64,000 nt of DNA from UMGS1696 sp964463375 (GTDB lineage Bacteria > Bacillota > Clostridia > Oscillospirales > CAG-272), in assembly GCA_964463375.1 (NCBI GenBank), contig CAYXBQ010000010.1:1-64000 (forward strand), read 5' to 3'. Under the pieces are notes generated by a model. It searched no databases and was not told the DNA's origin. It saw only the letters and a program-made list of their open reading frames with translations. Position numbers and translations under genes: made by a program. Positions 6,611 to 16,033 of the stretch are shown here, piece by piece (positions within the stretch are counted from its first letter, which is position 1; every line of letters begins with the position of its first letter).

Positions 6611-9600
6611 TTAGTTTTCCAGCTGGTACAGAGTGATGCTACCCGACGAGGACAGTGCGACTGCGCCGTCCTTGATATACAAATATTTGGTAATACGATA
6701 ACGCCAGTCGTTCACCTGTGTGGAAAGTGCGCCTTTTCGATAGCTCCAAAAGCTTGCCATCCAGATCTGTTTATCGATGGAAAGGGTGTAATTGGCCGCT
6801 TGATAGCTACGATAGGCCGCTAAGTAATAGGTTTGACCGTTGTAGGTGGTGGACAGGTATCCGTTGTGATACGTCCAAAGCATATCCGCCGGGATCGTAT
6901 CCGGGGTGGTGTAATAGCCATTGGCAGCGGACAGTGACACCGCCTCTGCTGTGATCGCACCACGCAGCGCATAGCCGTCACCGACCAGCAGATATTGTCT
7001 GTCGTTTTGGAAGGCAGAGACCTTGGTGAATTTCGTCAGCCCCATACCAAAGCCACAGGCATCGCAGCAGCCATCGCTGTCATCGTCCACACAAGCCTCG
7101 GTATCCAGTGCAATGCCGCATGTCCTACAAGAGAAGGTATGGGTGCCATCGTGATCGGTCTTTGCGTCCCCGGGTGTATGGGCTTTTTGAGCAATGGTGG
7201 TGCCTTCTTCCAGCAGTGTACCACAGAGCGAGCAGTAGGTATCGCCGGTGTAGCCTTTCTCGGTACAGGTCGCATCCCAGGCACCCTGGCATGTCGGGAT
7301 GTGTGCGGTGAACGTATACACAGCCGTTACAACACAGTCACACTGCACCTGGCGCACATCCGTATCCCAACCGGCAAAGGCGTAGGAGCCGGCTGTATCC
7401 GCTTCTCTTGTGGGAGAGGTCGGCGGCACAGCAGCTTCTCCTTCTAAAACCGTTTGGGTCGAAAGCGTCGTACCGTCCCAGTCCACAAAGGTCACGGTAT
7501 AGTAGATCGGGAACTTGTAGCCGCACACATCGCAGTAGCCGTCGTCATCCTCGTCTGTGCAGGTCACCACCAGGAATTCCTCCTCGCATACGGCACAATG
7601 GATCCCATGGGTCCCATCTTCCTTCGTAAGCGCCGTACCCATGGTATGTCCAAGAGCCGGAAGCACTTCCCCGCTGTCGTACACATAGCCGCAGGACAGG
7701 CATGCCTGGTCACCGGTATACCCATCCGTCGTACAGGTCGCCTCTGCTGCATTTTGCAGCCCCACGGTATGGGGTTTGTACACATAGCAGGCGTACACCA
7801 CGATGTCGCAGTCCACGACACTTGTATTTTCGCTCCAACGGGAGAAGGTGTAGTGGTAGCTTTCGTCCGGCACACGAGAAGGCACAGCAGGCAGGCGTGC
7901 GGACTGCCCTTCGGATACCGTTTGCGTAGACAGGATGGTGCCATCCCAGTTCACAAAGGTCACGGTGTATTGGGGCGCTGTGTACGCCTGTGGCAAGGTC
8001 GGCATACGATAGGTACCGCCGCCAAAGGTCGTTGCGTACAGGGTGCCGCCATCTCTGGAAAAGCTGATATTCTTCATTCTGGGGAACAATCCATCCACAT
8101 ACACGTGAAAGGCTGTGTCCGTTGGTTCTCGGTAATAGATCGTGCCTTTATCCGCTGCCACATACAACACGCCATCGGCTGCAAATGCGCTATGGGAGGC
8201 ACCATTCTCGATGGGCAGGACAAGCGTTACTTCCCCATCTGCACAGGCATACACGCCGCCACCGTAATTGATATAGTAGTTCGCCTGCAGCTCTGCATTC
8301 CAGCCCCAATAATAGTAGGGGATCACATTGATATATAAGCCATAGGCAGGATCGTAGGTCAAGGAACGTGCGATCACAATATCGCCCAGATCGACTGTGG
8401 TGGTCTCCCCTGTCGTCAGATCATACACATACAGGATCGACGGCACCACATCTGTGACAGCGGGATACACATCCAGCGCCGCTAAATTTACGGCAGTGGC
8501 CGCCGTGCCAACATAGCTGTGGTAGGCGGTCAGGCAGTACACCAGATCATTGGCGATCACAACATCCTCGCCCCAGAGCATGCCTTCGAAATACGCCATC
8601 TCTCCGCTGATGCTCGTAAAGGTCCGACCGCTGTCATAGCTGATATAGAAACCATTGTTGAAGGTGGCCACGGCTATGAGCAGCTCGTCCTCCTGTGGCA
8701 CGATGCTCATTTTCACCGGGATACTGTTTGTCGGCAGTCCCGTGCTATAGGAAAAATCCCAATGGATCCCGCCGTCGTAGGAGATCCCAAAATAGCCCTG
8801 TGCATACCGGTCGGAGAGGCTTGCTGCGGTATTGGGTACATCATGCCGGGAGCTCCATAGCCCATATACCACGCCCTCTGTGTTCTCATCAAAGTACAGA
8901 TCGTAGCAGGTATTGTATACAGACCAGTATGCCGCCTGCTTCTCCACACGGCGGAAGCTTTCCCCGCCATCATAGCTGATCTGTAGGCCGATGTCCGTTG
9001 TGGAGATCAATAGGTGGTTTTCGTCAAAGGGATCCTCATGGACAAAATACGTCGTTTGGCAATCCAGACCTGTAGAGGTATAATAGGTCACATCATCCAC
9101 GGTATGGGTCGTGCAATGCTGCATTTTTCCGTCCTGATAGTTTGTATCATAATAGATATCATACACGGAATGGATATTGGTCATCAGGCAATGTGTGTCA
9201 TCCTGGGGATCGCTGCATATGCCATAGATCGGATCCACGGCATAGGTCGTCCAGGCCGCATCCCGATAGGTGCGATTGGTTTGATACACCGGGTCATACA
9301 CCCATGCAAAGGCAGTGCCGTCATATTTCAAAACGCCGCCTAAGTCGCTGTTGAGCGGGCACGATTCGTCTATTTCGGAATGCATGACAAAGAATATACT
9401 ATCCAACGAATTGCCCGCCAGCATGGTATAATGCCACGAAAAGGAATATACGACCCCTGTTGCTTTGAAGGTGGAGGGCAGCGTATTCTGTGTGGACAGA
9501 TCCTGGTAGCTGCTGAAATCCTGCGTATATAGGATCAGCGTTTTTTCCTCCAGATCATCTAAAATAAAGAAGGTATCCTCGATCCGCTGGAAATCCCGGA

Positions 9601-10330
9601 TACTGCCCTGGGCATGGTATACCTCTGTAAGCATGGCATCGTCCAACCCATATCGCAAGATCCGTTCCCCGTCTGCGTAGTAGATCGCCATGTCATCCGC
9701 CTCGATCTGATACCGCTGGTTGAGTGGCGATAGGGTGCTGTGGGTGTCCTCTCGATGGTACTCCACCAGTTCGTCGCCGTATGGATCACAGCTCAGCAGC
9801 CGCAGCTCTCTGTCTGTACTCCAATCCATGGTGATGAAATACACCCGCCCACCATGCTCTGTGACACACAGCACATAGCTGTTGTTATAGTCCTTGCCTG
9901 CCAATATGTTGAGGTCGTTTCTGCCCAATCTGCTCACAGTCGTTTGGATCGTGGAGGGATGGGGATATAGGATCTGTAGCGTTTCCCCATGGTCATAGCT
10001 GGCATACAAGCCACTGCTGCCTGCATACAGAATGCCGTCTTCCGAAAAGTAGGCATGGGAGAAGGCGATGGGCGTCTCGGTCCGCTCCCAGCTCTCCCCG
10101 GCATCGTTGGAACGATATAGGCCGTTCATATCACAGAAAACGATATATCGGCTACTGTCTGTCGGATCGATCAGCGGCTGAAAAAAAGAACCGCCTCCGC
10201 CTATGCTGATATTGTCATAGGGCACAGGTGCAGGGACTTCAGCAGCATGGGTAAGCGGTGCGATACCAAGCAAAAGCAGGATACAGAAAAAAAGAGGGAT
10301 CGTCATTTTGAGATACATACGCATGGTCAT
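6611..10330 (-). CDS. Large exported beta-propeller (BNR/Asp-box) protein
   Basis: A 1239-residue secreted protein and the last gene of the EPS operon. A signal peptide (about 1-29, ending THAAE) is followed by a long region with repeated Asp-box motifs such as SNDAGESW, SYDHGETL, SYDGGESF, SYDGGIHW and SYDSGRTF, indicating one or two beta-propellers like sialidase or Vps10 folds. Two InlB/Listeria-Bacteroides type repeats (YTVTFVNWDGTILSTQTV and a close copy) alternate with Cys-rich modules carrying CTTDGYTG and CTEKGYTG. No LPXTG or transmembrane anchor is seen at the C-terminus. It probably binds or processes the polysaccharide outside the cell; catalytic residues are not evident. The start ATG overlaps the VanZ gene stop (ATGA). 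Confidence 0.8.
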   Translation of the reverse strand: MTMRMYLKMTIPLFFCILLLLGIAPLTHAAEVPAPVPYDNISIGGGGSFFQPLIDPTDSSRYIVFCDMNGLYRSNDAGESWERTETPIAFSHAYFSEDGILYAGSSGLYASYDHGETLQILYPHPSTIQTTVSRLGRNDLNILAGKDYNNSYVLCVTEHGGRVYFITMDWSTDRELRLLSCDPYGDELVEYHREDTHSTLSPLNQRYQIEADDMAIYYADGERILRYGLDDAMLTEVYHAQGSIRDFQRIEDTFFILDDLEEKTLILYTQDFSSYQDLSTQNTLPSTFKATGVVYSFSWHYTMLAGNSLDSIFFVMHSEIDESCPLNSDLGGVLKYDGTAFAWVYDPVYQTNRTYRDAAWTTYAVDPIYGICSDPQDDTHCLMTNIHSVYDIYYDTNYQDGKMQHCTTHTVDDVTYYTSTGLDCQTTYFVHEDPFDENHLLISTTDIGLQISYDGGESFRRVEKQAAYWSVYNTCYDLYFDENTEGVVYGLWSSRHDVPNTAASLSDRYAQGYFGISYDGGIHWDFSYSTGLPTNSIPVKMSIVPQEDELLIAVATFNNGFYISYDSGRTFTSISGEMAYFEGMLWGEDVVIANDLVYCLTAYHSYVGTAATAVNLAALDVYPAVTDVVPSILYVYDLTTGETTTVDLGDIVIARSLTYDPAYGLYINVIPYYYWGWNAELQANYYINYGGGVYACADGEVTLVLPIENGASHSAFAADGVLYVAADKGTIYYREPTDTAFHVYVDGLFPRMKNISFSRDGGTLYATTFGGGTYRMPTLPQAYTAPQYTVTFVNWDGTILSTQTVSEGQSARLPAVPSRVPDESYHYTFSRWSENTSVVDCDIVVYACYVYKPHTVGLQNAAEATCTTDGYTGDQACLSCGYVYDSGEVLPALGHTMGTALTKEDGTHGIHCAVCEEEFLVVTCTDEDDDGYCDVCGYKFPIYYTVTFVDWDGTTLSTQTVLEGEAAVPPTSPTREADTAGSYAFAGWDTDVRQVQCDCVVTAVYTFTAHIPTCQGAWDATCTEKGYTGDTYCSLCGTLLEEGTTIAQKAHTPGDAKTDHDGTHTFSCRTCGIALDTEACVDDDSDGCCDACGFGMGLTKFTKVSAFQNDRQYLLVGDGYALRGAITAEAVSLSAANGYYTTPDTIPADMLWTYHNGYLSTTYNGQTYYLAAYRSYQAANYTLSIDKQIWMASFWSYRKGALSTQVNDWRYRITKYLYIKDGAVALSSSGSITLYQLEN

Positions 10331-10848
10331 TTACCATCCTCATTGTGTTTATGATTTTGTTTTGTGTACAGAAAATACCGGATCGCTATGCCAACGACGC
10401 CGGCAGCGCCGTTCAGCAGGATCTCCTCCGGGTCGCAGTGCCGGCCGGGAATGAACAGCTTTTGTAGTTCGTCTAACGTGGATGCAGCCAAACAAAGCAC
10501 CGCAGCGGGTATAAGGGAAGCCCCCGGATGCCAGCCAAAGGTACAGATAAGCGCATCATATACCAAACCTCCTCCCATCAGATATATCAGGATATGCGCT
10601 GCCTTTCGTATGCCGTGGTTTATCGCAGCCACCGAGGGTCGGAGCCCCCAATAGCCGAGCCATGCCGCCAGCTTTTCGCTTATGCCATAGCTCAGCGCTG
10701 CTGTCTCTGTGCCGTTTTGCCGGGACAAAAACACAGCGAACAGCCCCCAAAGAAAGATACACACCCATATGCCTACGAGCCGCATGCAATGCCGCTTGTC
10801 TTTCCCATGTCGGGGCTTGTGTAGGCATGATCGAGGCTTGCGCAGCAT
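10327..10848 (-). CDS. VanZ family membrane protein
   Basis: A 173-residue protein with about four membrane helices. VanZ-family motifs visible are SRQNG (about 43-47), HGIRKAAHILIYLMGG (about 78-93) and TLDELQKLFIPGRHCDPEEI (about 134-153). The family includes the teicoplanin-resistance accessory VanZ, but most members, often in polysaccharide operons, have no known reaction. The start at 10848 has AGAAGGGA upstream, 6 nt after the ugd stop. A start at internal Met22 is possible because the first 20 residues are very basic. It overlaps the following propeller gene by 4 nt. Confidence 0.85.
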   Translation of the reverse strand: MLRKPRSCLHKPRHGKDKRHCMRLVGIWVCIFLWGLFAVFLSRQNGTETAALSYGISEKLAAWLGYWGLRPSVAAINHGIRKAAHILIYLMGGGLVYDALICTFGWHPGASLIPAAVLCLAASTLDELQKLFIPGRHCDPEEILLNGAAGVVGIAIRYFLYTKQNHKHNEDGK

Positions 10849-10854
10849 GGTCGC

Positions 10855-12069
10855 TCAGTCCCTTCTGAAAAGATCTCGTGAGTATACCTTGTCCCGCACA
10901 GGGTCCAGACATTCGTCATATCGATTGGCAAGGATCATTTCGCTTTGTTGCAGAAAGGTCTCAAAATCGCCAACGACCGTGCCCTCGTAGAAGGTGCTGC
11001 CCGCCGGCAGTGTGGGTTCGTATATGAGAAGCACAGCCCCCGCACTGCCGAGCCGCTTCATCACGCCCTGGATGCTGCTTTGGCGAAAATTGTCGGAGCC
11101 CTGCTTCATGGTCAGGCGATAGATCCCGATCGTCACAGGTCCCTCACTTCCCTTTCGATTCGCCCGGGCAAGTGTCAGCACACGATCGGCAATATAATCC
11201 TTTCTGGTGCGGTTGGAACCGACGATGGCACGAATGAGATCCTGCGGCACATTGGCGTAATTGGCAAGCAGCTGCTTGGTATCTTTGGGTAAGCAGTATC
11301 CGCCGTAGCCAAAGGAGGGATTGTTGTAATGGCTACCGATGCGGGGATCTAAGCATACGCCGTCGATGATCTGCCGTGTATCTAAGCCTTTTAGCTCTGC
11401 ATAGGTATCCAATTCGTTGAAGTAGCTGACGCGCAGTGCCAAATAGGTGTTGGAGAACAGCTTGACAGCCTCCGCTTCCGTCGAGCCCATGAGAAGGGTC
11501 GGTGGATCCGTGCGCAGTGCGTTTTCGGCCAGTATCGTGGCAAAGGTGTTCGCTGCCCGGACAAGCGTTGGATCGGAAATGTCTGTGCCAACGATAATGC
11601 GGGATGGATATAGATTGTCATACAGCGCATGGCTTTCTCGCAGAAATTCCGGGGAAAAGAGAATATTGCGATACCCGGTTTTGGCACGGATCGACGCTGT
11701 ATATCCCACCGGAACGGTAGACTTGATCACGATATACGCCTGGGGATTGCAGGCCATGACCGTCTCGATCACCGTCTCCACAGCGGTGGTATCAAAACAG
11801 TTGTTGTCACTGTCATAATTGGTGGGTGCTGCAACGATCACGTACGCCGCAGTCCGATAGGCACTGTGGGCATCTGTCGTGGCGGTAAGGGCAAGGCTTT
11901 TGGTCTGCAAATACTGCTCTATCTCCGGATCCTGGATCGGCGAGCGGCGGCTGTTGAGCATATCGACCTTTGTCTCATCGATATCCACGGCTGTGACGGT
12001 ATGGGTCTGGGAAAGCAGGACCGCTAAGGAAAGCCCCACGTATCCGATCCCTGCAACTGCTATGTTCAT
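10855..12069 (-). CDS. ugd: UDP-glucose 6-dehydrogenase
   Basis: A 404-residue cytoplasmic enzyme oxidising UDP-glucose to UDP-glucuronate with two NAD+. The N-terminal Rossmann motif is GIGYVGLSLA (residues 7-16). The middle domain has SPEFLRES, and the catalytic Cys lies in YGGYCLPKDT near residue 265. Length matches the short E. coli Ugd type. It implies that glucuronic acid, or a sugar derived from it, is in the exopolysaccharide. A GDP-mannose dehydrogenase activity cannot be fully excluded from sequence alone. It lies 13 nt after the flippase gene. Confidence 0.9.
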   Translation of the reverse strand: MNIAVAGIGYVGLSLAVLLSQTHTVTAVDIDETKVDMLNSRRSPIQDPEIEQYLQTKSLALTATTDAHSAYRTAAYVIVAAPTNYDSDNNCFDTTAVETVIETVMACNPQAYIVIKSTVPVGYTASIRAKTGYRNILFSPEFLRESHALYDNLYPSRIIVGTDISDPTLVRAANTFATILAENALRTDPPTLLMGSTEAEAVKLFSNTYLALRVSYFNELDTYAELKGLDTRQIIDGVCLDPRIGSHYNNPSFGYGGYCLPKDTKQLLANYANVPQDLIRAIVGSNRTRKDYIADRVLTLARANRKGSEGPVTIGIYRLTMKQGSDNFRQSSIQGVMKRLGSAGAVLLIYEPTLPAGSTFYEGTVVGDFETFLQQSEMILANRYDECLDPVRDKVYSRDLFRRD

Positions 12070-12082
12070 GGTATTTGTCCTC

Positions 12083-13552
12083 TTATGTATCCTTTCCTAC
12101 TGTGTTGAGTGTCCGGAAGGTGTTTCGTATGTCTGTGTATTGCAAAGCCAAAATGGAGAGCACGCAGACAGAGCCACCGACCGCCAACGTGATGAAGTAG
12201 TGGCAGTGCAGTGTTTGTAGAATGGCGCGAACCATCGCTGTGCCGGCCCCGCAAAGCAGCATGCACAACAGGTATTTGCGTACATGCTTCCCGTCGAACA
12301 GGGCGGAGATCGTGCTCCCCAATACACCGGCACTTTTTTGGAGCATGAGCAGGCTGGATGCCGCTGTGATCACCACCGTTGCCACCGCCGGTCCTATGAA
12401 GCCAAAGAATGCATAGAACGCATTATTCAAGACAAAATTGGCAACAAGCGACCCACAGGAAAGCAGCATCAGCGTTTTGGTGTCGCCCTTGGCCGATAGG
12501 ATCAGTGACAAATTGGCAAAGCGCAGCATATCGACGAAGATGTAGAGCACAAAGATCGATGTACCCTCCAGATATTTTTCTCCGTACAGAAAACGCACGG
12601 CCTCCGGGGAGAGCAGGATACAGGCCAGTCCAAAGGCCCACGCAAAGATGTAGCCGAGCTTGATATAGCACCTAAACAGCTCCGAACAACGAGCAAGCTC
12701 TTTTCTCTGGATGCAGCGTGTGATCGCCGGGATCAGAACGGTCAACAGGGAGGTAGCTAAAAAATCAATGGGCAATCGAGTGGTACAATTCGTGTAGATC
12801 GCCAGCCGGTCGGTGGTCTCGAAATATCCAATGACGAATGCATCCATATTTTGCGTCAGAATATTGGCCTGGATGTATATGCCCATGGGGATGCAAAACC
12901 GCAGGATCTCTTTGCACCTGCCAAGGTCGCTATGCTGTATGCGGATACAGATGTGATTTTTTTCCAAAACATACAGATTCAGCGTCAAGGTGCCGATTTC
13001 CAAAAGGAGAAGACATAGGAAAATGGTGCCCACATCGGTGGTAAAATAGGAGGTGACCAGGATGATGGCAAGCTTTCCTACGTAAAATATCGTATTGCGG
13101 AGCGCCACAAATTTTGCTTTTCCGATGGCCAGATGCAGATTGCGAGAGGCGGTCTCGGCATTGGTAAGCAGGGGACGAAAGGCGATATAGGCATAGATCG
13201 TGTTGAGAAGTGTATTGTGGAAGTACTGGGTGATCGCCGAATGAAAGAGAAGGATCACCGCCGCTGCCGTACCACCGCACAGGAGGATCAACAGAAATGT
13301 GGTATTGACATATCGATCTCGCCCCTCCGCCTCCTCTTTGCCGTTGTAATAATAGTTCACCGCATCCAATAGTCCCAGCGCCGACAGAGAGGTCGCTGTA
13401 TTGATGATCAGATTGCCTGTGGAATATGTACCGTATTCTACCAGCGCAAGCCTTCTGGACAGGATCATGGTGGTGATGATGCTGGTGAACATGGATAGGA
13501 GCTTTGAAAATGTGATTGCAAGGGTATCTCTTGCGATACGATTTTTACTCAT
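12083..13552 (-). CDS. Polysaccharide flippase (Wzx/MATE-like)
   Basis: A 489-residue protein with about 12-14 membrane helices, resembling oligosaccharide flippases that move undecaprenyl-linked repeat units to the outer face of the membrane. The N-terminus (NRIARDTLAITFSKLLSMFT, then RRLALVEYGTYST) is typical of the family. It sits directly before ugd and after the Wzy-like polymerase gene, the classical Wzx/Wzy arrangement. The 92 nt before the next gene upstream hold nothing else recognisable. Confidence 0.88.
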   Translation of the reverse strand: MSKNRIARDTLAITFSKLLSMFTSIITTMILSRRLALVEYGTYSTGNLIINTATSLSALGLLDAVNYYYNGKEEAEGRDRYVNTTFLLILLCGGTAAAVILLFHSAITQYFHNTLLNTIYAYIAFRPLLTNAETASRNLHLAIGKAKFVALRNTIFYVGKLAIILVTSYFTTDVGTIFLCLLLLEIGTLTLNLYVLEKNHICIRIQHSDLGRCKEILRFCIPMGIYIQANILTQNMDAFVIGYFETTDRLAIYTNCTTRLPIDFLATSLLTVLIPAITRCIQRKELARCSELFRCYIKLGYIFAWAFGLACILLSPEAVRFLYGEKYLEGTSIFVLYIFVDMLRFANLSLILSAKGDTKTLMLLSCGSLVANFVLNNAFYAFFGFIGPAVATVVITAASSLLMLQKSAGVLGSTISALFDGKHVRKYLLCMLLCGAGTAMVRAILQTLHCHYFITLAVGGSVCVLSILALQYTDIRNTFRTLNTVGKDT

Positions 13553-13644
13553 GTCACATGCCTTCTTTTATTCTATTATTTTTTACAAAGATATTCTGTT
13601 TATCTATGTATAGCCTGTTTTTCTTATACCACCGTTTCACGATC

Positions 13645-14889
13645 CTATACACCCACATAGACCCGTCCCTCTGTATCGTGCTGCTTTTTCAGGATCCGCC
13701 CAAAGCAAATGAGCAGACTGATAAAAACAAATTCAAGTTTCTGATAATAAAACACTACAAACCAATGCATCAAAAAGATCTGCATCAGTAGGATCAACGC
13801 TGTGATCGCTTCCAATTTGTATGTTGTTCTACGCCCCAGCAGCCCATAATAGCCTGTCAAAATATAGGGAAAATAATAAAAGCCGGTGCCGATCACCCCG
13901 ATGCCGCTGAGCAGCTCAAAATAGTTGTTGTGGCAAAAGCAATATCGCCCGCCAATGGACAAAAAGTATGCGTTGAAATAACTGATGCCGTTTCCCCAGC
14001 ACACCGTTTGCACGCTTTCGGTGAACTTCGCCCATGCCAATTCCCGCATCCAGGTGCGCTCAATGGTGGAATATTCTTGGATCGAGGAGTCCCCGCCACG
14101 CATGATCTCAAAAAAAGAAACAAATCGACTGCCTATGATCTTGTACAGCAGCGCATTTGTCATCACCAGATATACAAGAAAAATAAGCAGAGCAATGCCG
14201 CAAAACAACAGCAGGAGCAGCTTCAGCGGCTTGTATCGGTCATGGGGGATCGTCGAAAGAAGAAAAAAACCGATGCTAAGCAGTGTAATGACCAGGGAAG
14301 ACCGAGAGCCGCTGAGAATGCTGACCACCAACAGCAGTGCCATGGCCGGAAAGCTCACCCAGGCGGACAGCAGCTTCTTCTTCCAACAGTACAGGATGAT
14401 GGTCAGCGAATAGGCCAGATAGGCACCCACTTGATTGCTGTCCCCGATCACGCCGTTCATGCGGGAGCCGTTCGCCCAATCGGATTTCAGCAAAAGATAG
14501 ATCCCGGCTATGATCGCACTCCACGAGATGGAACGCAGCATAAAACGGAGATTTCTTTCGCATCTTAAAAATTCCATCATCGCATATAAAAACACCACCA
14601 GGATCAACAGCGTCTTGACCTTTGCAAAGGAATCCTTCGGCGCAAAGGAATAGGTGACCGAGAGCATACAGCTCAGCAGAAAAAAGATGTAGCTGTTCAG
14701 CGGTTTGTCGCATAGCATCTTTCCCCCATACCCCACGACCACCAAAAATTCGATACCGATAAACAACAATATCAAGCCATTTGTGATGGTATTGCCAAAG
14801 CCTGCACTTTGATAGTTGTATATATAAATGAACAGCAGCATCACCAAAAAGACCGGCCGTTCCAGAACCGCTATCGATTTTTTTCGCAT
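13645..14889 (-). CDS. O-antigen ligase/polymerase-like protein (Wzy)
   Basis: A 414-residue protein with about 11 membrane helices. A larger extracytoplasmic loop near residues 255-320 contains the hydrophilic ERTWMRELAW segment and a CHNNYFELLSGIG stretch, as in Wzy_C (O-antigen ligase family) proteins. It should polymerise lipid-linked repeat units outside the membrane. Overall similarity in this family is low, so the assignment rests on topology, the GDSNQVGAYLAY and SGSRSSL motifs and the position between a glycosyltransferase and the flippase gene. Confidence 0.82.
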   Translation of the reverse strand: MRKKSIAVLERPVFLVMLLFIYIYNYQSAGFGNTITNGLILLFIGIEFLVVVGYGGKMLCDKPLNSYIFFLLSCMLSVTYSFAPKDSFAKVKTLLILVVFLYAMMEFLRCERNLRFMLRSISWSAIIAGIYLLLKSDWANGSRMNGVIGDSNQVGAYLAYSLTIILYCWKKKLLSAWVSFPAMALLLVVSILSGSRSSLVITLLSIGFFLLSTIPHDRYKPLKLLLLLFCGIALLIFLVYLVMTNALLYKIIGSRFVSFFEIMRGGDSSIQEYSTIERTWMRELAWAKFTESVQTVCWGNGISYFNAYFLSIGGRYCFCHNNYFELLSGIGVIGTGFYYFPYILTGYYGLLGRRTTYKLEAITALILLMQIFLMHWFVVFYYQKLEFVFISLLICFGRILKKQHDTEGRVYVGV

Positions 14890-14920
14890 ACCTCATCCTT
14901 TTCCGTCTCCCCGGATCGTA

Positions 14921-16033
14921 TCAGGACCCACACAGGGACAGATACAGCTTGCTATATTCGTCTGCACAATGGGTCACGCTATATTGGAGAGACAGGGCAC
15001 GGCTGTTTTGCCCATAGGCATGGTATCGCTCCGGCCTCTGTATACTCTCCACCATCGCTTCCGCCAGCCCCGCTGTGTCACCGATCGCAGCAAGTCTGCC
15101 ATTGACCCCATCCTGTACGATATCCGGTACGCCACCGGCTCTTGTCGAGATCACGGGCAAGGCGGCAGCCATCGCCTCCAATACAGTTATCGGCAGTCCC
15201 TCATAATCGGAGCTCATGAGAAACACCTTGGCTCTCCGCATATAGTCGCACACATTGGATACATTCCCCGGCATATCCACAAAGCCCTGCAATCCATTGG
15301 CCTGACAAAATGCTTCGATCTCCGCACGTTTTTCTCCATCCCCCAAAATGGTGAGCCGTACCGTTGGGTACAGCCCATGCACATGCTTGAATGCCGACAG
15401 CAGCAATGGGTAGTTCTTTTGTGCGGACATTCTGCCGACCGCCAAAAAATCGATGTCCTTCTGTGTGGCAGCCGGCAGCTGCGTGGCAGTCGGCAGCGGT
15501 GCAAACTGCGTCACATCCACGCCGTTGTATATACAGGGGATTTTTTCTGCCGGAATACCGTACACCTGGGCAATGGAGCGTTTGCAAATATCGGATATCG
15601 CCACCAATGGGATCCCATAGCGTGTATTGGCAAGGCGCAGGATCTGTTTATGGATCCCGCTTGCATCGTGCTCGGCCAGGTTGTGCACGGTATAGAGGAC
15701 ATTTTGGATCCCCAAAAGCCGGATCGGCAGCAGAGCATAGGTCAACGTTCTTTGGTTGGCGTGGATCACATCGGGCTGATACTGCCGTATCGCACGATAG
15801 AGCTGCGGGATCACGGCAGGATCCATACCCTTTCTTTTGTGCAGGTACCATACGTGCAGACCACATTCTGCTGCTTTCTGCTCGAATACGGTCCCCGTGC
15901 GTGGCATGAGACTGAGAATACAGGTCTCAAATTTTTCTTTGTCGAGGTTTTGGGCAAGGTCAATGGCGAATTTTTGTATGCCGCCTGCATTGAGCTGCGC
16001 CAATAGAATCATAACCTTCGTTTTTTTACACAT
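14921..16033 (-). CDS. Glycosyltransferase family 4
   Basis: A 370-residue GT-B fold glycosyltransferase. The N-terminal QLNAGGIQKFA (about 13-23) is the acceptor-side Gly loop. IYNGVDVTQFAP and a conserved C-terminal E-x7-E region (SSDYEGLPITVLEAMAAALP, with the nucleotide-sugar contacts) are typical of GT4. It adds a sugar to the lipid-linked repeat; donor and linkage are unknown. The start codon overlaps the end of the pyruvyltransferase gene by 8 nt and has GAGGTGAT upstream. Confidence 0.9.
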   Translation of the reverse strand: MCKKTKVMILLAQLNAGGIQKFAIDLAQNLDKEKFETCILSLMPRTGTVFEQKAAECGLHVWYLHKRKGMDPAVIPQLYRAIRQYQPDVIHANQRTLTYALLPIRLLGIQNVLYTVHNLAEHDASGIHKQILRLANTRYGIPLVAISDICKRSIAQVYGIPAEKIPCIYNGVDVTQFAPLPTATQLPAATQKDIDFLAVGRMSAQKNYPLLLSAFKHVHGLYPTVRLTILGDGEKRAEIEAFCQANGLQGFVDMPGNVSNVCDYMRRAKVFLMSSDYEGLPITVLEAMAAALPVISTRAGGVPDIVQDGVNGRLAAIGDTAGLAEAMVESIQRPERYHAYGQNSRALSLQYSVTHCADEYSKLYLSLCGS

